A stretch of DNA of 64,000 nucleotides from Calonectria ilicicola (GCA_020809705.1 CP085827.1:806001-870000), one strand, 5' to 3'; counted from the stretch's first letter, positions 45,665 to 58,471 are shown. Notes: a model not told the origin generated them from the sequence alone. Made by a program: numbers and translations.

Positions 45665-48032
45665 TTATAGGTCAAATCCAAGTCCGTCGGTATTGCCCAA
45701 GAATATTCCTCCCTGCTGTCCCTCTCGCAATATGGCACCAATATCGACTCTTCCACCCGTAATATATCGCTCGCTCACGCCCAGGTTGACTCTTCGGCTC
45801 AACTCCTCTCGCAACTGCGCTCGCAGCGCTCCCATCTCAGCCTTGGTCAAGCCCCGAGCCTCAGCTTCCTTCTTGCGTCTTCCACCACCGCGACCACCCT
45901 TGCCGCCGCCTCCTCCGTTCTCAAAGTCCTCAGAATCATACTCCACACCAAGGTCATCGGCGGCGTTACGCAACCACTTGTCGTCGCTGTGCGCCTTCTC
46001 CTTAGCCAGGACGGAATCGGCAATGCGCTTGGCCAGATCAACGCGAGGCTTGAGGCGCGATGCCATTTTTCGGTCCACGGGAAGAGTCTGAATGAAGTGT
46101 TCACGCTTGCCACCTTGCTCAGCATGCACTTTACCAGCGAGGCGTCGGGTGGGTAGGACTTCGTCGGGCGAGCAGAGGATTACGCTGACACCCGACTGGT
46201 CACCACGGGCAGTTCGTCCAGAACGGTGAATATATGTGTCAGCAGCGCGGGGCACATGATAGTGCAGAACTTGGTCGACTTCCTTGATATCAAGACCACG
46301 GGCGGCAACGTCGGTGGCGACGAGAATCGAATTTCTCGCGGCAGTGAATCTTTCTAGTGAGCGCAGACGGGCTTTTTGCGCCATCTGCGAATGTAGTGGA
46401 AGGACAGTCAGGTTCAGATTTGTGAGTAGTGGTGTGAGACGGCGGACAGCTGAGATGGAATTGGTAAAGACAAGCGTTCTGCGGCCAGGGTTAAGCAGAA
46501 GAACGGTATAGAGGTACAGATCCTAGATTGGGTGTTAACTTGGGTGCCTTTATTTGGCCGCTGGGCTGTGAAACACTCACTTTCTCCATTGCACCACATT
46601 CAATCAGTCCCTCGCGAAGACCGGAGGCCATTTGGCTCACAGGATTAACATCGATAAATTTGGGCTCACGTCGGAATTTGAGACACTTCATCAAATAGGC
46701 CATCTTTTCGTCGTCGTTGCCAGAGGAGCTTCTGATCTTGCCAGCAAGCTTTGTCTGGAGGTCCTTGTCAAAGGTGGCTGAAAAGACAAGCGTTTGTCGT
46801 GTTGCGGTCGGTTCGTTGGCATCGTCTTCCTCATCGGAGCTCTCTTCATCATCGGCTTCGTCGGCCTTCTTCTTCTTATCCAGCGCGCCGATAATATCCT
46901 CAGCCTCCTTGAACTGGCCGACCTTGAAAAGTCTGTCCGCCTCATCCACCACAAGGAATCGGATCTTGGAGAATTTATTCTGTAGGCTGAGATCGCCGTC
47001 TAACACCTCCCAGAGACGTCCTGGCGTACCAATAACAATATCTGCCTTTTCTAACTGTCGCTGTTGCTTTTGAATGCTCAGGCCACCAGTGACAACACAC
47101 ACATATGGTGCAGTAGGCAGACCGTCGCAGAGTGCTTTCAAATGATCACCCAACTGCTTGGCCAATTCACGAGTTGGACTGAGTACTACTGCCATGGGAC
47201 CAGTCCTCTTGACATCCTCTCGTTCCACGTACAGCTCGAGCCACTTCTCCACCATGGGAATACCGAAGGCAAGCGTCTTTCCGGAACCAGTTTGCGCCTT
47301 GCCAATGACATCCTCACCGGCCACAATTTCGGGGATGGCCTTTTCCTGAATGGTCGTGGGCTTGGCGAATTTGAGCTTGGCGATCGCTGACAGGATGCGC
47401 GGTGAGAGGTTTAGAGGAACCCAGGCCGCCATGTCGACTTCGTCTTCTTCTTCTGCATCGGCCAGCGCATCGAAGACGTTGCCCCGTGGAGTGGACTTTT
47501 GTACGCTTTCCTGGGCCTTTGCCAACCGCTCATCGTCTTTGGAACCCAGCTTCTTGTTCTTGTTCTTCTTTTTCTTGTCATTGTCGGCCAGCTTGCGCTC
47601 TTCTTTGGTCTTTGCTTTGACTTTATCCTGTTTTTCAGTGCCCTTGCCCTCCACGCCATCTTCAGCACCGCCAGCTTGGCTGGGATCGAGATGCTCGCCC
47701 TCCACAGGGTCGTCCCCAAATCCTTCAAAAGAGTCGTCTTGTCCGGCATCGTCGTCGTCGGTCGCGGCAGATTGTTTGTTCTTGTTGTCGGTTACGACGA
47801 ATTGAACCTGACCACCGTTGCCACGGATAATGTCCACGCCCTCGAGTACTTGTAAACCACCGAATTCTTCCTCGCCAACTGTCTGCCAGGCCAGCGATTC
47901 GGCATCGATAGCGCGTCGAGCGGCACTGGGGCCCTTCTTGTTCTTTCGGGACTGCGGCTTCGAGTTTTTGGAGCGTTTCGGGGCGGGGTCGGAAGAGGTG
48001 GGAAGCTTGCGCTTCTTAGACGGGGGAACCAT
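45665..48032 (-). CDS. mak5: DEAD-box RNA helicase Mak5 (DDX24 family), 769 aa
   Basis: Nucleolar ATP-dependent RNA helicase needed for 60S ribosomal subunit assembly (25S rRNA processing). Exons 46581-48032 and 45665-46522 (intron 58 bp, phase 0). The N-terminus is Lys-rich with nuclear-localisation clusters and a 110-residue Asp/Glu/Lys-rich linker. Core motifs in order: Q motif (KFAKPTTIQ), I AQTGSGKT (246-253), Ia PTRELA, II VVDEADRL (DEAD 363-366), III SAT (418-420), V ATDVAARGLD and VI YIHRSGRTAR. An acidic insert between II and III and the tail AEMGALRAQLREELSRRVNLGVSERY are specific to Mak5/DDX24. Length matches the orthologues. This is the only clear housekeeping gene and a good synteny anchor. 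Confidence 0.96.
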
Positions 48033-48586
48033 TGGACCTGGAGATCGCCTTTTTCGAAGCGAAATATCGACCAGGTGAGATTTTAGTGGTTCTGTTGGTG
48101 AGAATCACGTTTTGTCTGAGTGACACTCCAAGTGGGATGAAGCTCACGAGATGGAAGGGTCACTTTTTTTTTTATCGGCTTATCGCTTATCGGGCCGTGG
48201 CCAATCAGCACAAATAGGATCGCCCCACATCTTCTCATCACTTCTTACACACTCGAGATGACAAGAATATTGTTGGCTGGATGGTCTCAAAAATAGATCC
48301 TGCACAGCTCATTATTGGGGTCGATACCTCAAGAAGGATATATCTATATGAATAGCTATGCCATGATTGAAGCGTTTAAAATAGCGTGCATATGATAACT
48401 ACCCTTCATAAGCCCTGGATTAGTCATAATTGTCGCTAGCATTGTGCATTGGAAAGGGCAAATTAAAGTGGTGATTTTACGTCTGTTCAAACTCTGCAAA
48501 TGACGACGATTACACCCTGGCTAACGGTGACTAAATAATTTCTATCTAGAGCTTCAGGACCAACATTGCCTGACGAGTAATTTGTA
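48033..48586. promoter_or_regulatory. Upstream region of mak5
   Basis: 554 bp between the mak5 start and the stop of the next minus-strand gene. A T-rich run at 48163-48174 lies about 130 bp upstream. No gene seen. Confidence 0.45.
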
Positions 48587-49340
48587 CTACTCGGTGGTAG
48601 AGTATGAGAATCGGGTCGTTGTAGGCTTTCGGTGGACGGTGGCAGTTGGGAAATTCGAGGGAAGGTAAATAGTGACGCCGTTATTAGTGTCCTGATAATA
48701 TGCAACTACATTTCGTCGGTTACGACGGTGGGTTTCGCAACAAGCCATGATAAATGAGACAAAATGGAACAGGCTAAGAAAAACATGTTAGTGAAAGTCG
48801 TTTGGATCACGGAGCACACTGCCAACTTGAAACATACATCTGCAAACTCCCAAAAGCGAGGAGAGCGTTGTTGGCAGTTTTCGTCTTGGAATAATTCTTC
48901 GAATCGCCCATGGCTCGGTAAATAGTGCCAAATCCCCCCATGAATACAGTTGACACCATGTGTCCAAGCCACAAGACGAGATCAACGCCCACACAAGCAT
49001 CAGGATTTATGCCGCGACGGCCTGTGCAGACAAATAGACAAACTAAATCAGCGATATCCCAGATTTCTCCAATACCTGCCTGATATAAAGACCAAATTAG
49101 TACACTAAGGACCGGCGGGTGATATGGTGATGCTGTTTGACACACGGGAGGACCAAAAATGATGAAAGTTGTGAAGCTGGACATGGAAGCCATGGTAATT
49201 AAGATGATGTAAATGACCCCGCTAGCCCCTAAAGAGCACATTCGTAAAGCCAATTTTGCCATGCGCATTTCGGGGGAGGAAATATAGCAAAGATGCAAGA
49301 GATGGTCTTGCAGGGGACTTTGTTGTTCATTGATCGTCAT
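48587..49340 (-). CDS. Four-helix (MARVEL-like) membrane protein, 229 aa
   Basis: Exons 48838-49340 and 48587-48773 (intron 64 bp with CACTAAC branch; phase 2). The splice joins LLAFGSLQ to ILFHFVSFIMACCETHRRNR, completing a fourth transmembrane helix. Helices: about 38-62, 78-102, 116-138 and 165-188, with both ends cytoplasmic. The final CxETHRRNR plus a Thr-rich tail is the usual end of fungal MARVEL-type proteins. Such proteins organise membrane microdomains or vesicle traffic; the specific role is unknown. The helix-2 to helix-3 loop contains CTGRRGINPDACVG, with two cysteines that may bond. Confidence 0.75.
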
Positions 49341-50292
49341 GTCTCGTTTCTGATGTTCTGAGAGCTTTTTGCGCCAGAGTGTAATCTGGATTCAGATTCA
49401 GTTCCGTAAGCGATTGACACAGTGATAGGGAAGTAGAAAATAGACTGACGGCCATATCTTTTTATGAATCAAACTCTGCCTAGGTATTGTAAATGATTGG
49501 TGAAGGTGTATGCCACGTTGACCCTAGACTGCACCGCTTGATTCAGTACGACTGTTGATAGTCTCGGTCAGGCTTTTAAAGAGTTCGCCATACCAGAGTG
49601 CGATAGGTTTAGGTGAGGGGTTATACGAGGTGGAATATTCGTATTTGATCCAAAGGATTCCTAGTGCAAAGCCGCTAGAACAGTTCCAAACAAGTTTAGA
49701 GATTTCTTTGTCTTATTTGCCTCCTAAGAATGGAGCCACGGATAGATTAATTGATACCAGCAGACATTCATCCAAACCAGTAATGCCAATTTTACTATGC
49801 CTGAGCTCTTCAGTGGATAAATGCTTAATGAGACATCTCTGTTCTATAATACAAAGCTAGTCATTGAATTGAACCCGCCTCACGGATGGATTGCAGAAGT
49901 TGCATGGGTCAAGTAGGAGATTGACATGGTCTGGTAGGAATGAAAAGTCAATACGAGGTCCATCCCAGTTACTTTGCAGATCTTTTTACCTGATCGAGGA
50001 TGATCTCTCAGCGCCAAGATGATGATAAACCATTTCGTACAAACAAGACCCAAACTATAAAATGGAGAACACAAGACATACACAAGAGACTAAGGCACGT
50101 GGGTATTTAACGCTGGTGATTGGATTTTTCACAAGAACAATGATACCGCACATTACTAATTTAGGAAAATGAAACTCAACAGTCATTCTTACTCTTACGT
50201 ATCAATCAATTACACGATTAAACTACTGAACGCTTGCTTTTAGGCTGGTGCTTTGGGTTACGGCTATGATGCAGAAAGAAGCACAGGTAACA
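49341..50292. other. Spacer with no gene seen
   Basis: Between two minus-strand membrane protein genes. No supported frame. Confidence 0.5.
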
Positions 50293-51565
50293 TCATGACT
50301 GCATCGGCCCCGCATCCTCACCCCGGTGATTCTTTTCTTTCCAAACTTCCTCGTCTCGATTATTAGTACTGAAAATACCGGTAGATGTATGAGTAAGACC
50401 TGCGGTCTGTATTGTATCTGATTGAATGGAGAGCAATCGGTTTCTGCTGCTGCCTTCCGAAGTGTTGCCAAAATATGGCCGCAATGATGAGAGACAGGCA
50501 TCAACAATCCCGAGGTTGCATTCCGAAAGACACCATAGGACTGGATATTAAAATTAGCATATTCGGACAATCTGGAATAAGAGAAGGTGGCGGCATACTG
50601 ACTGTGCTCAGCGGAACTGTGTCTCTATATTTAGATGTTTTGGTTACAGCAAAGCGCAGAGCGGAGAAAGCGATTGTAATGATGCCGAGAAGGAACGTAC
50701 AATACACTCCGATTTGGAGTGTCATCCGAACATTCAAATGTTTAATTATGAGCCACGGAAGAATAAAGACTATTGGACCATGTGAGTATAGGGCACCCGT
50801 CAGTGGGGGGGCGGGGAGTGGGCAGTCCTTACCAAAAATATCTCCCGTGATATGGAGATACCATGGGGCATCAAAGCCCACTCGGAACTTTTGAGGCCCA
50901 CAGTTTGTAGATTTTGCGGCGAAACTCCTATTTAGGACTCGATGAGCCAACTAGTGGACGGAAAGGAAGTCCCTAATTCATACCATATAGACTGTATAGG
51001 AATACACGTGAGTAAGTTGACTATTACCGTTGCTACATATGAAAGAACCACGTATACGATTGTAATCCATAGGAATGCTCGACGTTTTCGCATAAACTCT
51101 GGAAAGATCTGCAGGTACGTTGCGAGGAGTGTCGCTTTACAGAGATAGACAGTTGTGAAAAAGGGAAAGTAAAATGCCCAAAACACCTAGAAATTGTTTA
51201 GGATGTGTGTCGTTCTGACTGGGAAGTGAAAAATACCTTAAAAATAATGGGTATGTTTTGAGGTCGGCCCGCAAAACCCTTTAGACTCGCTGCAACATGC
51301 GGTTGAAGTGCACCAACATGTACCAGGTAGACAGTCAGACCTGTAGTCACACATCCAGTGCACCAGGCCATGATCATTACGATGTCACTTATAAGGAGTC
51401 GGAGCTTTTGAATTATCAATCGCAAATAAAGGCGGGCGCCTATGAGAAATGCAGCTATGGCAATAAGAATCCATCCTACTACCTAAGGTGGGTGAGTGAG
51501 TGAGATGTAATAAAGTGTCTGAGCCTTACGAGAATTGGAGTTGGTCCACAACTTGCAACAATCAT
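50293..51565 (-). CDS. Fungal rhodopsin-domain (Pth11-like) membrane protein, 332 aa
   Basis: Six exons in coding order: 51530-51565, 51237-51482, 50984-51186, 50833-50927, 50599-50769, 50293-50540. Every join keeps frame and restores family text: IPIIFK|VFWAFYFPFF, QSI|W|SFAAKSTNCG, GDIF|VFILPWLIIK and the C-terminal LWCLSECNLGIVDACLSSLRPYFG. The first exon encodes only 12 residues and is the weakest part. Seven helices and a Ser/Asn-rich tail of about 60 residues. It is the second rhodopsin-type gene in the window (the other starts at 21262), sharing only the family pattern. Candidate plasma-membrane receptor, ligand unknown. Confidence 0.85.
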
Positions 51566-52938
51566 ACTTGGGCAAACCCTCCTTACTAGGCTAGGGATTA
51601 GGGGAACAATGAATTGAAAGAAGCGAAGGGGAATGTGAGATTAGTATAGGATAGGAGCTTGGGATATTAAACATCGCTTTGATGAAACATAACGACACCG
51701 ACAAAATTTTAACGGATTTGGCTTTACCTTTTATCAGAAACCGTCGTAAAATTGGTCTTTTATAGTTGTGTCATATCAGCTGAATTACTTAGGCTTTCTA
51801 ATATGGTTGGCTGGAGCAGTCTTGAACTAGACTGACTTTGAGGTCCGTATCTTGATCTTGCCCTCAGGCGACGCTATCCGTCATACCTTTCTCATAAATC
51901 CAACGCCAAGGACTATAAAAGGTGCTATTCCGTATACGGAATTATGGTTTCTATTTGTTGATTGATTTTATTATACATAATCATCACCGGCCCAACGGAA
52001 TCTGTTGGAGGGTTTTGTGGCTGACGTAAGGTTGAGCTCCTGCAATCGAGATTGCGCATAGTTCGTCTATTCAAACTAAAAAAAAAAGCAAGAAGAATTT
52101 TCATAAACTTAGGAAGAATTAAGGTTAAATCTAGGCGACCACATCGAGGCATAGATCGGGGCCAATAAATGAAGAAGATTGTAAAGATGTGGGACCAAGA
52201 GGACCAATCAAGCACGCATACCGAATGTGTACTAGCGCAAGACGCTATAGGGCAAGGACGCCCACAACAGTATCATGTAGTGAGCGCAGGCGAACGGTTC
52301 TACGGTTCGTTGTCACAGGCTGAAGCCTGGCAGAGGATTACGGCTATGCCGTATCCACCTAGATTAAGCTTCATGACTATGTTGGTAGCGAGGGCACACC
52401 AAGGCATATATAATCAGAAGAACACGTTCTTCTGATCGTCTTCTTCTCCTTCCTCCTTAGCTTTAGATAGACTAATACAGAGCACCCTTCAGGTTGAATA
52501 AACCCAGGACCAGCCCTTCACATTCGTCAAGTTGAAGTCTTGGTAATAAGAACAGAGGTCTATTGCGGTCCCATTCGTGCTTCACCCCAGTCGTGAATCC
52601 AGTTCGTTACAAAGATGCCCAAGGAAAATCCGACTCCAGCAAATGCTGGTAAGAGCAGTGTTGAAAATGAGCCGCCATTCTAACCCTTACGGATGTGATT
52701 TGGCGTCAATACTGTTATATACAGCTCAAACTGACGATCTTAGCATTGGATATACGGTGAATTTGTAAAGCCTAAGGCAACTCTATTGCCTGATAAGCGC
52801 CGTTTCAATTTATCGATGTACACAAAAGATCTAGCCCGTAGCCATCTGATGTTTTGATACACGCTTCGGAATCAATTAATCGAAATAATAAAATAGTATT
52901 TGAACAGCCAACTAAATAACACATCTTCCTTTCAAGCG
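51566..52938. other. Spacer with no gene seen
   Basis: 1.4 kb, AT-rich. Short frames at 52169-52435 and 52577-52768 have no domain or splice support. Confidence 0.45.
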
Positions 52939-54489
52939 TCACGTCAATTGTCTCCGAAATAGATCAAGAAATTTCCATTTTCGCAAATTTGAACCTAGAA
53001 ACTCAACATCACTGGCATGTGATCCACCTTCTTCATCTCTAACATGGTCGTTTGGATTGACCAGAGTCACATTAGAAAGTTCCAAGTACTCCGTTCCACC
53101 GCTGTGTCTGATGCTCTGCTGCCGAACTGGGCCTTCAGCTGGGCCATTCAGGGACACCATACATCCCTCACAGACGTTAGAATTTGGCTTTCTCTGAACA
53201 AAAATACCAGCCACTAGTTTATACAACTGCCACGAGGTTTGAAGCAAAACTAAATCTGCAATCACAATGGCTGCTATCAAGTTGTCGTTGGATTTTAGCC
53301 GTGGTACCTGGCAGAGATATATGGTTGAAATAACCGATGGGGTCATTACTAAGGGTCCCATTACATCTTTTAGAACCTCGTAGCTACTATTTGCCGGGCC
53401 AGGTACCGCGTTGCTGTAGCTTCTTTGGCCGGGATCCCACCACGAGGTGAAAAATTGCAGCGTTTTCGTACTTGCCAAAATGTTGGGTCGAGCCTCTGTT
53501 TGCCCTAAATCTGCGAGGACAGTGGAGTAGGCGGATTTGGCAAGCGAATCCGCCACAATCCAGATGTTCGGAAAAGAGTTGGTATCGTTGAGATTGTTAA
53601 TCTTTTTTCCAATGTTCTTCTTTTTCGGGTCAACGTCATCGCTGTAAATATATCCAGCAGGCTCAATGCTATTGTCGAGAATGAACCTGTAGAAGACGTC
53701 GAAGAACCTGAGATCAGTTATATTGTTTCTGAAATTATCATCAACTCGAAACAGTATTGTCCCTTTTCGTAGTGAATTGTTACCACCGACGTCATCTTTA
53801 GCGTGTTCCATTCCTCTAGCCGTCCTAGTCCAGTACCAAGACATGAGAGATTCAGCCCACCAGATTGTAGCCCGATTTATGGGGTCGTGGTTAAGGAAGT
53901 TTGTCCCAACGTATTCATAAAGGCCAGCAAAAGAGATCGTGTCAGGGATGTAGTCGTAAGTCTGCGTGACGTTGAAGAACTGTATCCCGTTCGTCGAGTT
54001 TACTCGGCAAGTTGCAAACGTCCGGACGACAGCGTCCCATGCCACAAACGCGAACTGATTTCCAGAGGCGTCAAAGTTCAGGTCAATATTGACCGAAATA
54101 ATGGAGCATTTTTCTATGACATTGTTGCTGTAGGTCAGCGAAGGAAGAATTGTAGTATTCCCATTCTTTTCTTCCCATACAGCAGTCAAAGTGTATTCTA
54201 GAGCCGTTTGGTTGGTGAAAAACTGAGTATTGACAGGAATGTCTGCCGGCTGGCACGTGGGCTTAACCTTATCGGCAAGGTAAGAAGGCCAGTGACGGAG
54301 CCAACTCCCTCCATCAATGGTTGCATTTGGGTTATTTGAAGATTGTACAATAAGATCGTAACCGCTAGAGGCAAAATTCATGAAGCTGAATAGGGTTACC
54401 AGGATAAAAAACCCAACAATGGCCACTGGGGTAAACCATCTCAAAGGAAATTGCCTGGTAACATTGTAAGAGAAGAAAGATTCATGCAT
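52939..54489 (-). CDS. Membrane protein with large N-glycosylated ectodomain, 516 aa
   Basis: Intronless. A basic head, one helix at about 18-37, then roughly 370 residues with about a dozen NxS/T sequons and several cysteines, then a second helix region near MTPSVISTIYLCQ and AAIVIADLVLLQTSWQLYKLVAG, and a cytoplasmic tail with acidic and Ser-rich segments. Landmarks are TPVAIVGFF at the first helix and SLMSWYWTRTARGM mid-ectodomain. This is an uncharacterised ascomycete family; layout resembles the gene at 10712 but the sequences do not align by eye. Candidate surface sensor or carrier accessory; no function can be assigned. Confidence 0.8.
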   Translation of the reverse strand: MHESFFSYNVTRQFPLRWFTPVAIVGFFILVTLFSFMNFASSGYDLIVQSSNNPNATIDGGSWLRHWPSYLADKVKPTCQPADIPVNTQFFTNQTALEYTLTAVWEEKNGNTTILPSLTYSNNVIEKCSIISVNIDLNFDASGNQFAFVAWDAVVRTFATCRVNSTNGIQFFNVTQTYDYIPDTISFAGLYEYVGTNFLNHDPINRATIWWAESLMSWYWTRTARGMEHAKDDVGGNNSLRKGTILFRVDDNFRNNITDLRFFDVFYRFILDNSIEPAGYIYSDDVDPKKKNIGKKINNLNDTNSFPNIWIVADSLAKSAYSTVLADLGQTEARPNILASTKTLQFFTSWWDPGQRSYSNAVPGPANSSYEVLKDVMGPLVMTPSVISTIYLCQVPRLKSNDNLIAAIVIADLVLLQTSWQLYKLVAGIFVQRKPNSNVCEGCMVSLNGPAEGPVRQQSIRHSGGTEYLELSNVTLVNPNDHVRDEEGGSHASDVEFLGSNLRKWKFLDLFRRQLT

Positions 54490-55777
54490 GGTACTCAGAA
54501 GAATTTGACGTAGAAGTAAGCTAATATGGCCGAATGCTGGTCCCTAGAGCGACCAAAAGAGCGCTGATCGGCTTGATATTTATAAAGGGCGCTGCCGAGT
54601 GCGGCAGATCCTGACACACAACTGCAGTATGACCTCGTTTCAAATAGTCCCCAAAACAGAGGTGCTCGCAATTCATACCTGAAAGGTCAACGAGGCTGTA
54701 CGCGTACAGCAAATCGCATGCACACAAGTAGAAAATTGGAGTCTGGGTGGACATGTTTCATGCACAGAGCAACCTTCGTTGGTGCGGCTTGATCATTAAA
54801 TGTCAGTTTGTATTATCTATTCCGTCTTTGTGACCATGTGGAGAGAGGACAACGCCGCGCTAAAACTGGGGGTGTAGCATTTTGCCTCGTATCGAAAAGT
54901 GTTTAGGAGGGCGCCTCCTGTCACCCTGCATGACTGCGCCTCCACAGCTGAGCTTTCCGGCGTCTAAAATAGGCTGCGACGGCCCAGGCCAGAGTATTGA
55001 AGCAGACCTGTAATCATCCTACCCAGGGAAATTCTAAACTTTTGCCCTTATTCATGTCCCGTATCCAGTAAGTTATACTAATGTTCTCTCAATCTTCGCA
55101 AACCCGATTTTGCATTTAGGTTTAGGCTACATGCTGATTACATTGGTATTATTGCCATGGTTCAAAACGAGAAAGAGACTCCTGTTGCTAAGGACGGCTA
55201 CATCCATTGCATATTTGAGATCTAGCCGAATTGGGAATTTCACCTTGAACTTTCAATGGATGCAATGGTTTTCCTATGTCTGTTTGGGGGAAATGGAAAT
55301 TCTCACTGCTTAAAATAGGCAACCTCGGTTGGCTAATGCTACATCTGACCGGCTAATCGGCTGAGGTGAAAATGCAGATGCCTGCAGCTCAGCTGCGTCG
55401 GACACAGTTCGGTTCAGCTTAGTAAATCCCTAAGTGAAGCCGAAGCGCACCATTTCTCTAAAAATGACTCACCGCGGCTGGAGCCACCCAAATTGTTCAA
55501 CCACCAGGCACGTTGTTCAGGTTGCGAGCCAATCACATCACGTCCCCCAAAAGTGAACTAATCAGGGCTTTCAACTAACATCAAGTTTATATCACTTGGT
55601 GGATCATTGAAGAGTAGATATACTAAGCGGAGGATATTTAACACATATTTAATGAGAGGCAAGGAGGCTTTTTGTGGGAAATACCTTTGTTAGGGCTTCT
55701 TTGAAGACGAAACGTAATATCCCCAATCTCAACACTTGTCGAACACGCCTGAGATATTTATACAAATGATTTATCCC
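54490..55777. other. Spacer with no gene seen
   Basis: Promoter on the left, 3' flank of the oxidoreductase on the right. A GGCTAAT-type stretch recurs near 55330-55360. No supported coding frame. Confidence 0.45.
54577..54586 (-). promoter_or_regulatory. TATA box of the ectodomain protein gene
   Basis: TTTATAAATA on the minus strand, about 90 bp upstream of the start codon at 54489. Confidence 0.45.
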
Positions 55778-57379
55778 CTACTTCCGGAGCCATAGTCTGC
55801 GCGAGATTGTCTTGTTCTGGCCTTGAAGTCTTTGTGGTGTGACTAAGAAAGACTTGGGGAACCAGTCAGAAACGTTCTTCTGAGACCCGTGGTTCAAAAC
55901 CATCTCGCTAAGAGCCTCGCCACACAACCACGCGAAGCACATTCCTTCTCCGTTAAAGGCGGAAGATGTCCACTCTGCACCATTGGAAATGTTCTTGACG
56001 GTGCGGTTTGTGAGAATCTCGGAGAGCTGTCCTACGAATGGCATACCATCGTTGGTCATTCCTTCGATGCCAGTCCAAACGCGCTTACTGCGCCCAGGCC
56101 AAATGTCGTCGCTTATATCCTGAGGAAAGTCGGTTCTCTCAGCACCCCAATTATCGTATCCAAAATAACTTGGAAGGGCGCCATTGAGATAGGAAGCCAA
56201 TGTATGATCAGGAAGGCCACTATCATCCAAGGGGTTTGCGTCAGCTGCTTGAATGCCGCCACCACCACCAAACATGTACTCCTCATTTCCTGGCATCTGA
56301 ACCACGTAGTCAAGACCATTGCGGAAGAGAGACCACGCGCGTCCACCCGGCTGGCTAACGTTTCCAATGTAAGGCGGCCATTCACCCGCCTTGGGAAGTC
56401 CAGTTCCACCGAGCTGGGCGCTCATATGCAGACGCCCACCGCCAATGTTGCCTCGAAGACCAGGGACCAAATGTGGCGTCCAGGCATTGGCGGCATGTAC
56501 AACATGACGAGTTAGAATTTTGCCTCGAATGGTGACAACCTCAAAATTATATGGAATTGATTCATCGGTGATTGCATTCACTGCAGTTGCTGTCGTGTTT
56601 GTATCCAGAGAGAACCCCGCATAGGTGTCCAATAGCAGTTTTTGAGCATGAGTGACAAAACGGTAGGGCCAGATAGCGCCCGCTATATTTGGAGTACCAG
56701 CCAAAACTCCGACAGTTTCCGGAAGCAAAGAAATCTAGACAATTATTAGAATCCGGTTATAATAGGTAGATTAGGGTCTTACTCTGCGAGCTTCGTCTTT
56801 GTTGAATTTGATCCATTCTTTTCCAAGCTCAGGGATTTCTTTGAGTAAAATGTTCCATTGATTAACGGCCTCTTTCCAGCTTGCTTCATCGTAGAATGCA
56901 TCAATGCTATCGACTGCACGAGCTTGAGCAGCCAGCTTCCCCTCTTCTGGAAGAGAGTCAGCAGCAGATATTAATGCATTGACGTGAGCGGCACGCAGTT
57001 TTGTGACCTTAACCGCATCTTTGGAAGAAGTAACCTCCTTGATAGCCTCGTACTCAGAATACGACGAAGGGCGAATATGGCCTCCATTTCTACCTGTCGC
57101 CCCTGAGCATGATTGACGTGATTCAAGCATGGCAACTTGGAGGCTCCGAGTTTCATTAGACCCACGAAGGAGGTGCCACGCAATACTGGTACCAGACATT
57201 CCTGATCCAATAATGACAACATCTGCCTTGTCTGGCAACGTCTCAGATTGGTGGTCTGCGACATCTCCATTGGGTGGAGTCTGCCAGTAAGAGATACTGG
57301 GATTTCGAACTGGTAATCCAGGGTCTTGAGACAGAGCCCTGGATACAAAAGGGAGAATGATAAGTGTATGAAATCTCAT
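55778..57379 (-). CDS. Secretory-pathway FAD-dependent oxidoreductase (DAO family), 517 aa
   Basis: Exons 56783-57379 and 55778-56734 (intron 48 bp, phase 0). The N-terminus MRFHTLIILPFVSRALS is a likely signal peptide, and NxS/T sequons (such as NRT and NKT) support export. The FAD dinucleotide motif is VVIIGSGMSGTSIAWHLL (about 54-71), followed by SGATGRNGGHIRP, typical of the D-amino-acid/glycine oxidase (DAO/DadA) family, and a C-terminal GMTNDGMPFVGQL block that closes the FAD site. Likely an extracellular or vacuolar flavoprotein oxidising an amine or amino acid with H2O2 release; substrate unknown. It is divergent from the MAL-module regulator, 1.1 kb away, but need not be co-regulated. 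Confidence 0.9.
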
Positions 57380-58471
57380 CGTTGGAGCTTTTCAGTAGTC
57401 TATTTGAGGAGGGATGCAGACAACCAGTCCAACTTCTTAACGATCGGGGGCTGCATAGCTGTCATATATATAAGCGGTTGGGAGTTCAAGATGGGTCAAT
57501 TGAGCCGCAGATAATCGTATCTGCAATTTCCCTGCTCGCAAAGTTGGTAGCTAGCAGGGCCCAACACGCCGATCATGGCATCTTCCAATGAAATGAATGA
57601 CCGAGAAGATTTGACAGATACGACAGAGTCCACTAGAAGTAGGACAAGGCATGAGATAGATTGCAAAACAACTTCCGAATAGAGCCAGGGGTGCTGAATG
57701 CCAATGGGGTTGATCATCATCATGCATGGACTAAAGTCCCGTGATTGGCTCAATCGTACTTCGAGCTTGGCGCATGGATGCAAAGCGACATGGCTCTGTT
57801 ATCATGCTTAAATTCCGCGGCGGGTCGACGGATACTAACGGAAAAGGCAACCGGTGCCGCTATGAGCGCCATTTTGCAAAATGCCAAAGTTGTATAACGT
57901 GTCAGGCGTATTATCGTAGTCATCCGAACGACCCGAAATGATTTCATCTGAAAGGGAGAGAGGGAGTGACGCCGGTTGAGATGCGGCCAATGACCCACCT
58001 GGGTGCAGGCTGCCAGCGGATCCGCCAAAACTATTCTGATCAGAGGCAGTGTTTATCTAATAATGACAGCTCGTATTTAGTTCATTGGCTTCTTAAACAG
58101 AAATATGCATTTCAAGAGACGGCCAATGTGGCGCAGAAGGTATCGAATCTAATTGTAGGGCATGGGGGAAATCACCAAGCGAAATATCTTGACAAACTGA
58201 GCCCTACATCAAAAGTCAAAACTGAAAGTACAAGATTCCTGGCTCAATTTTGAACAATCAACTCCCTCAATAGAAAAACATCCTACATCTATAACATCTC
58301 GTATAAGCGACCCTGTCCAGCAGGCCCGAGAATTAGCCGAAGAAATGAAAATTGAGGACCGCCCGTGATCCAGGGACCGCAACATCTCGCCGAGCGTATA
58401 TGCAGGCTGATTTCACCGAGCTAGCGACCTAGTACATTGGACCCAAGTGGTCCAGAAGCTCCACAAAAGCC
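57380..58471. promoter_or_regulatory. Divergent promoter of oxidoreductase and regulator
   Basis: 1.1 kb with no gene. CGGATCCG, a palindrome of two CGG half-sites, is at 58017-58024, within 460 bp of the regulator start. Confidence 0.4.
57464..57472 (-). promoter_or_regulatory. TATA box of the FAD oxidoreductase gene
   Basis: TATATATAT run on the minus strand about 88 bp upstream of the start codon. Confidence 0.45.

Noticed and set aside
47350..47805. Ser/Phe-rich plus-strand frame
   Set aside because: Shadow of the Lys/Asp/Glu-rich linker of mak5.
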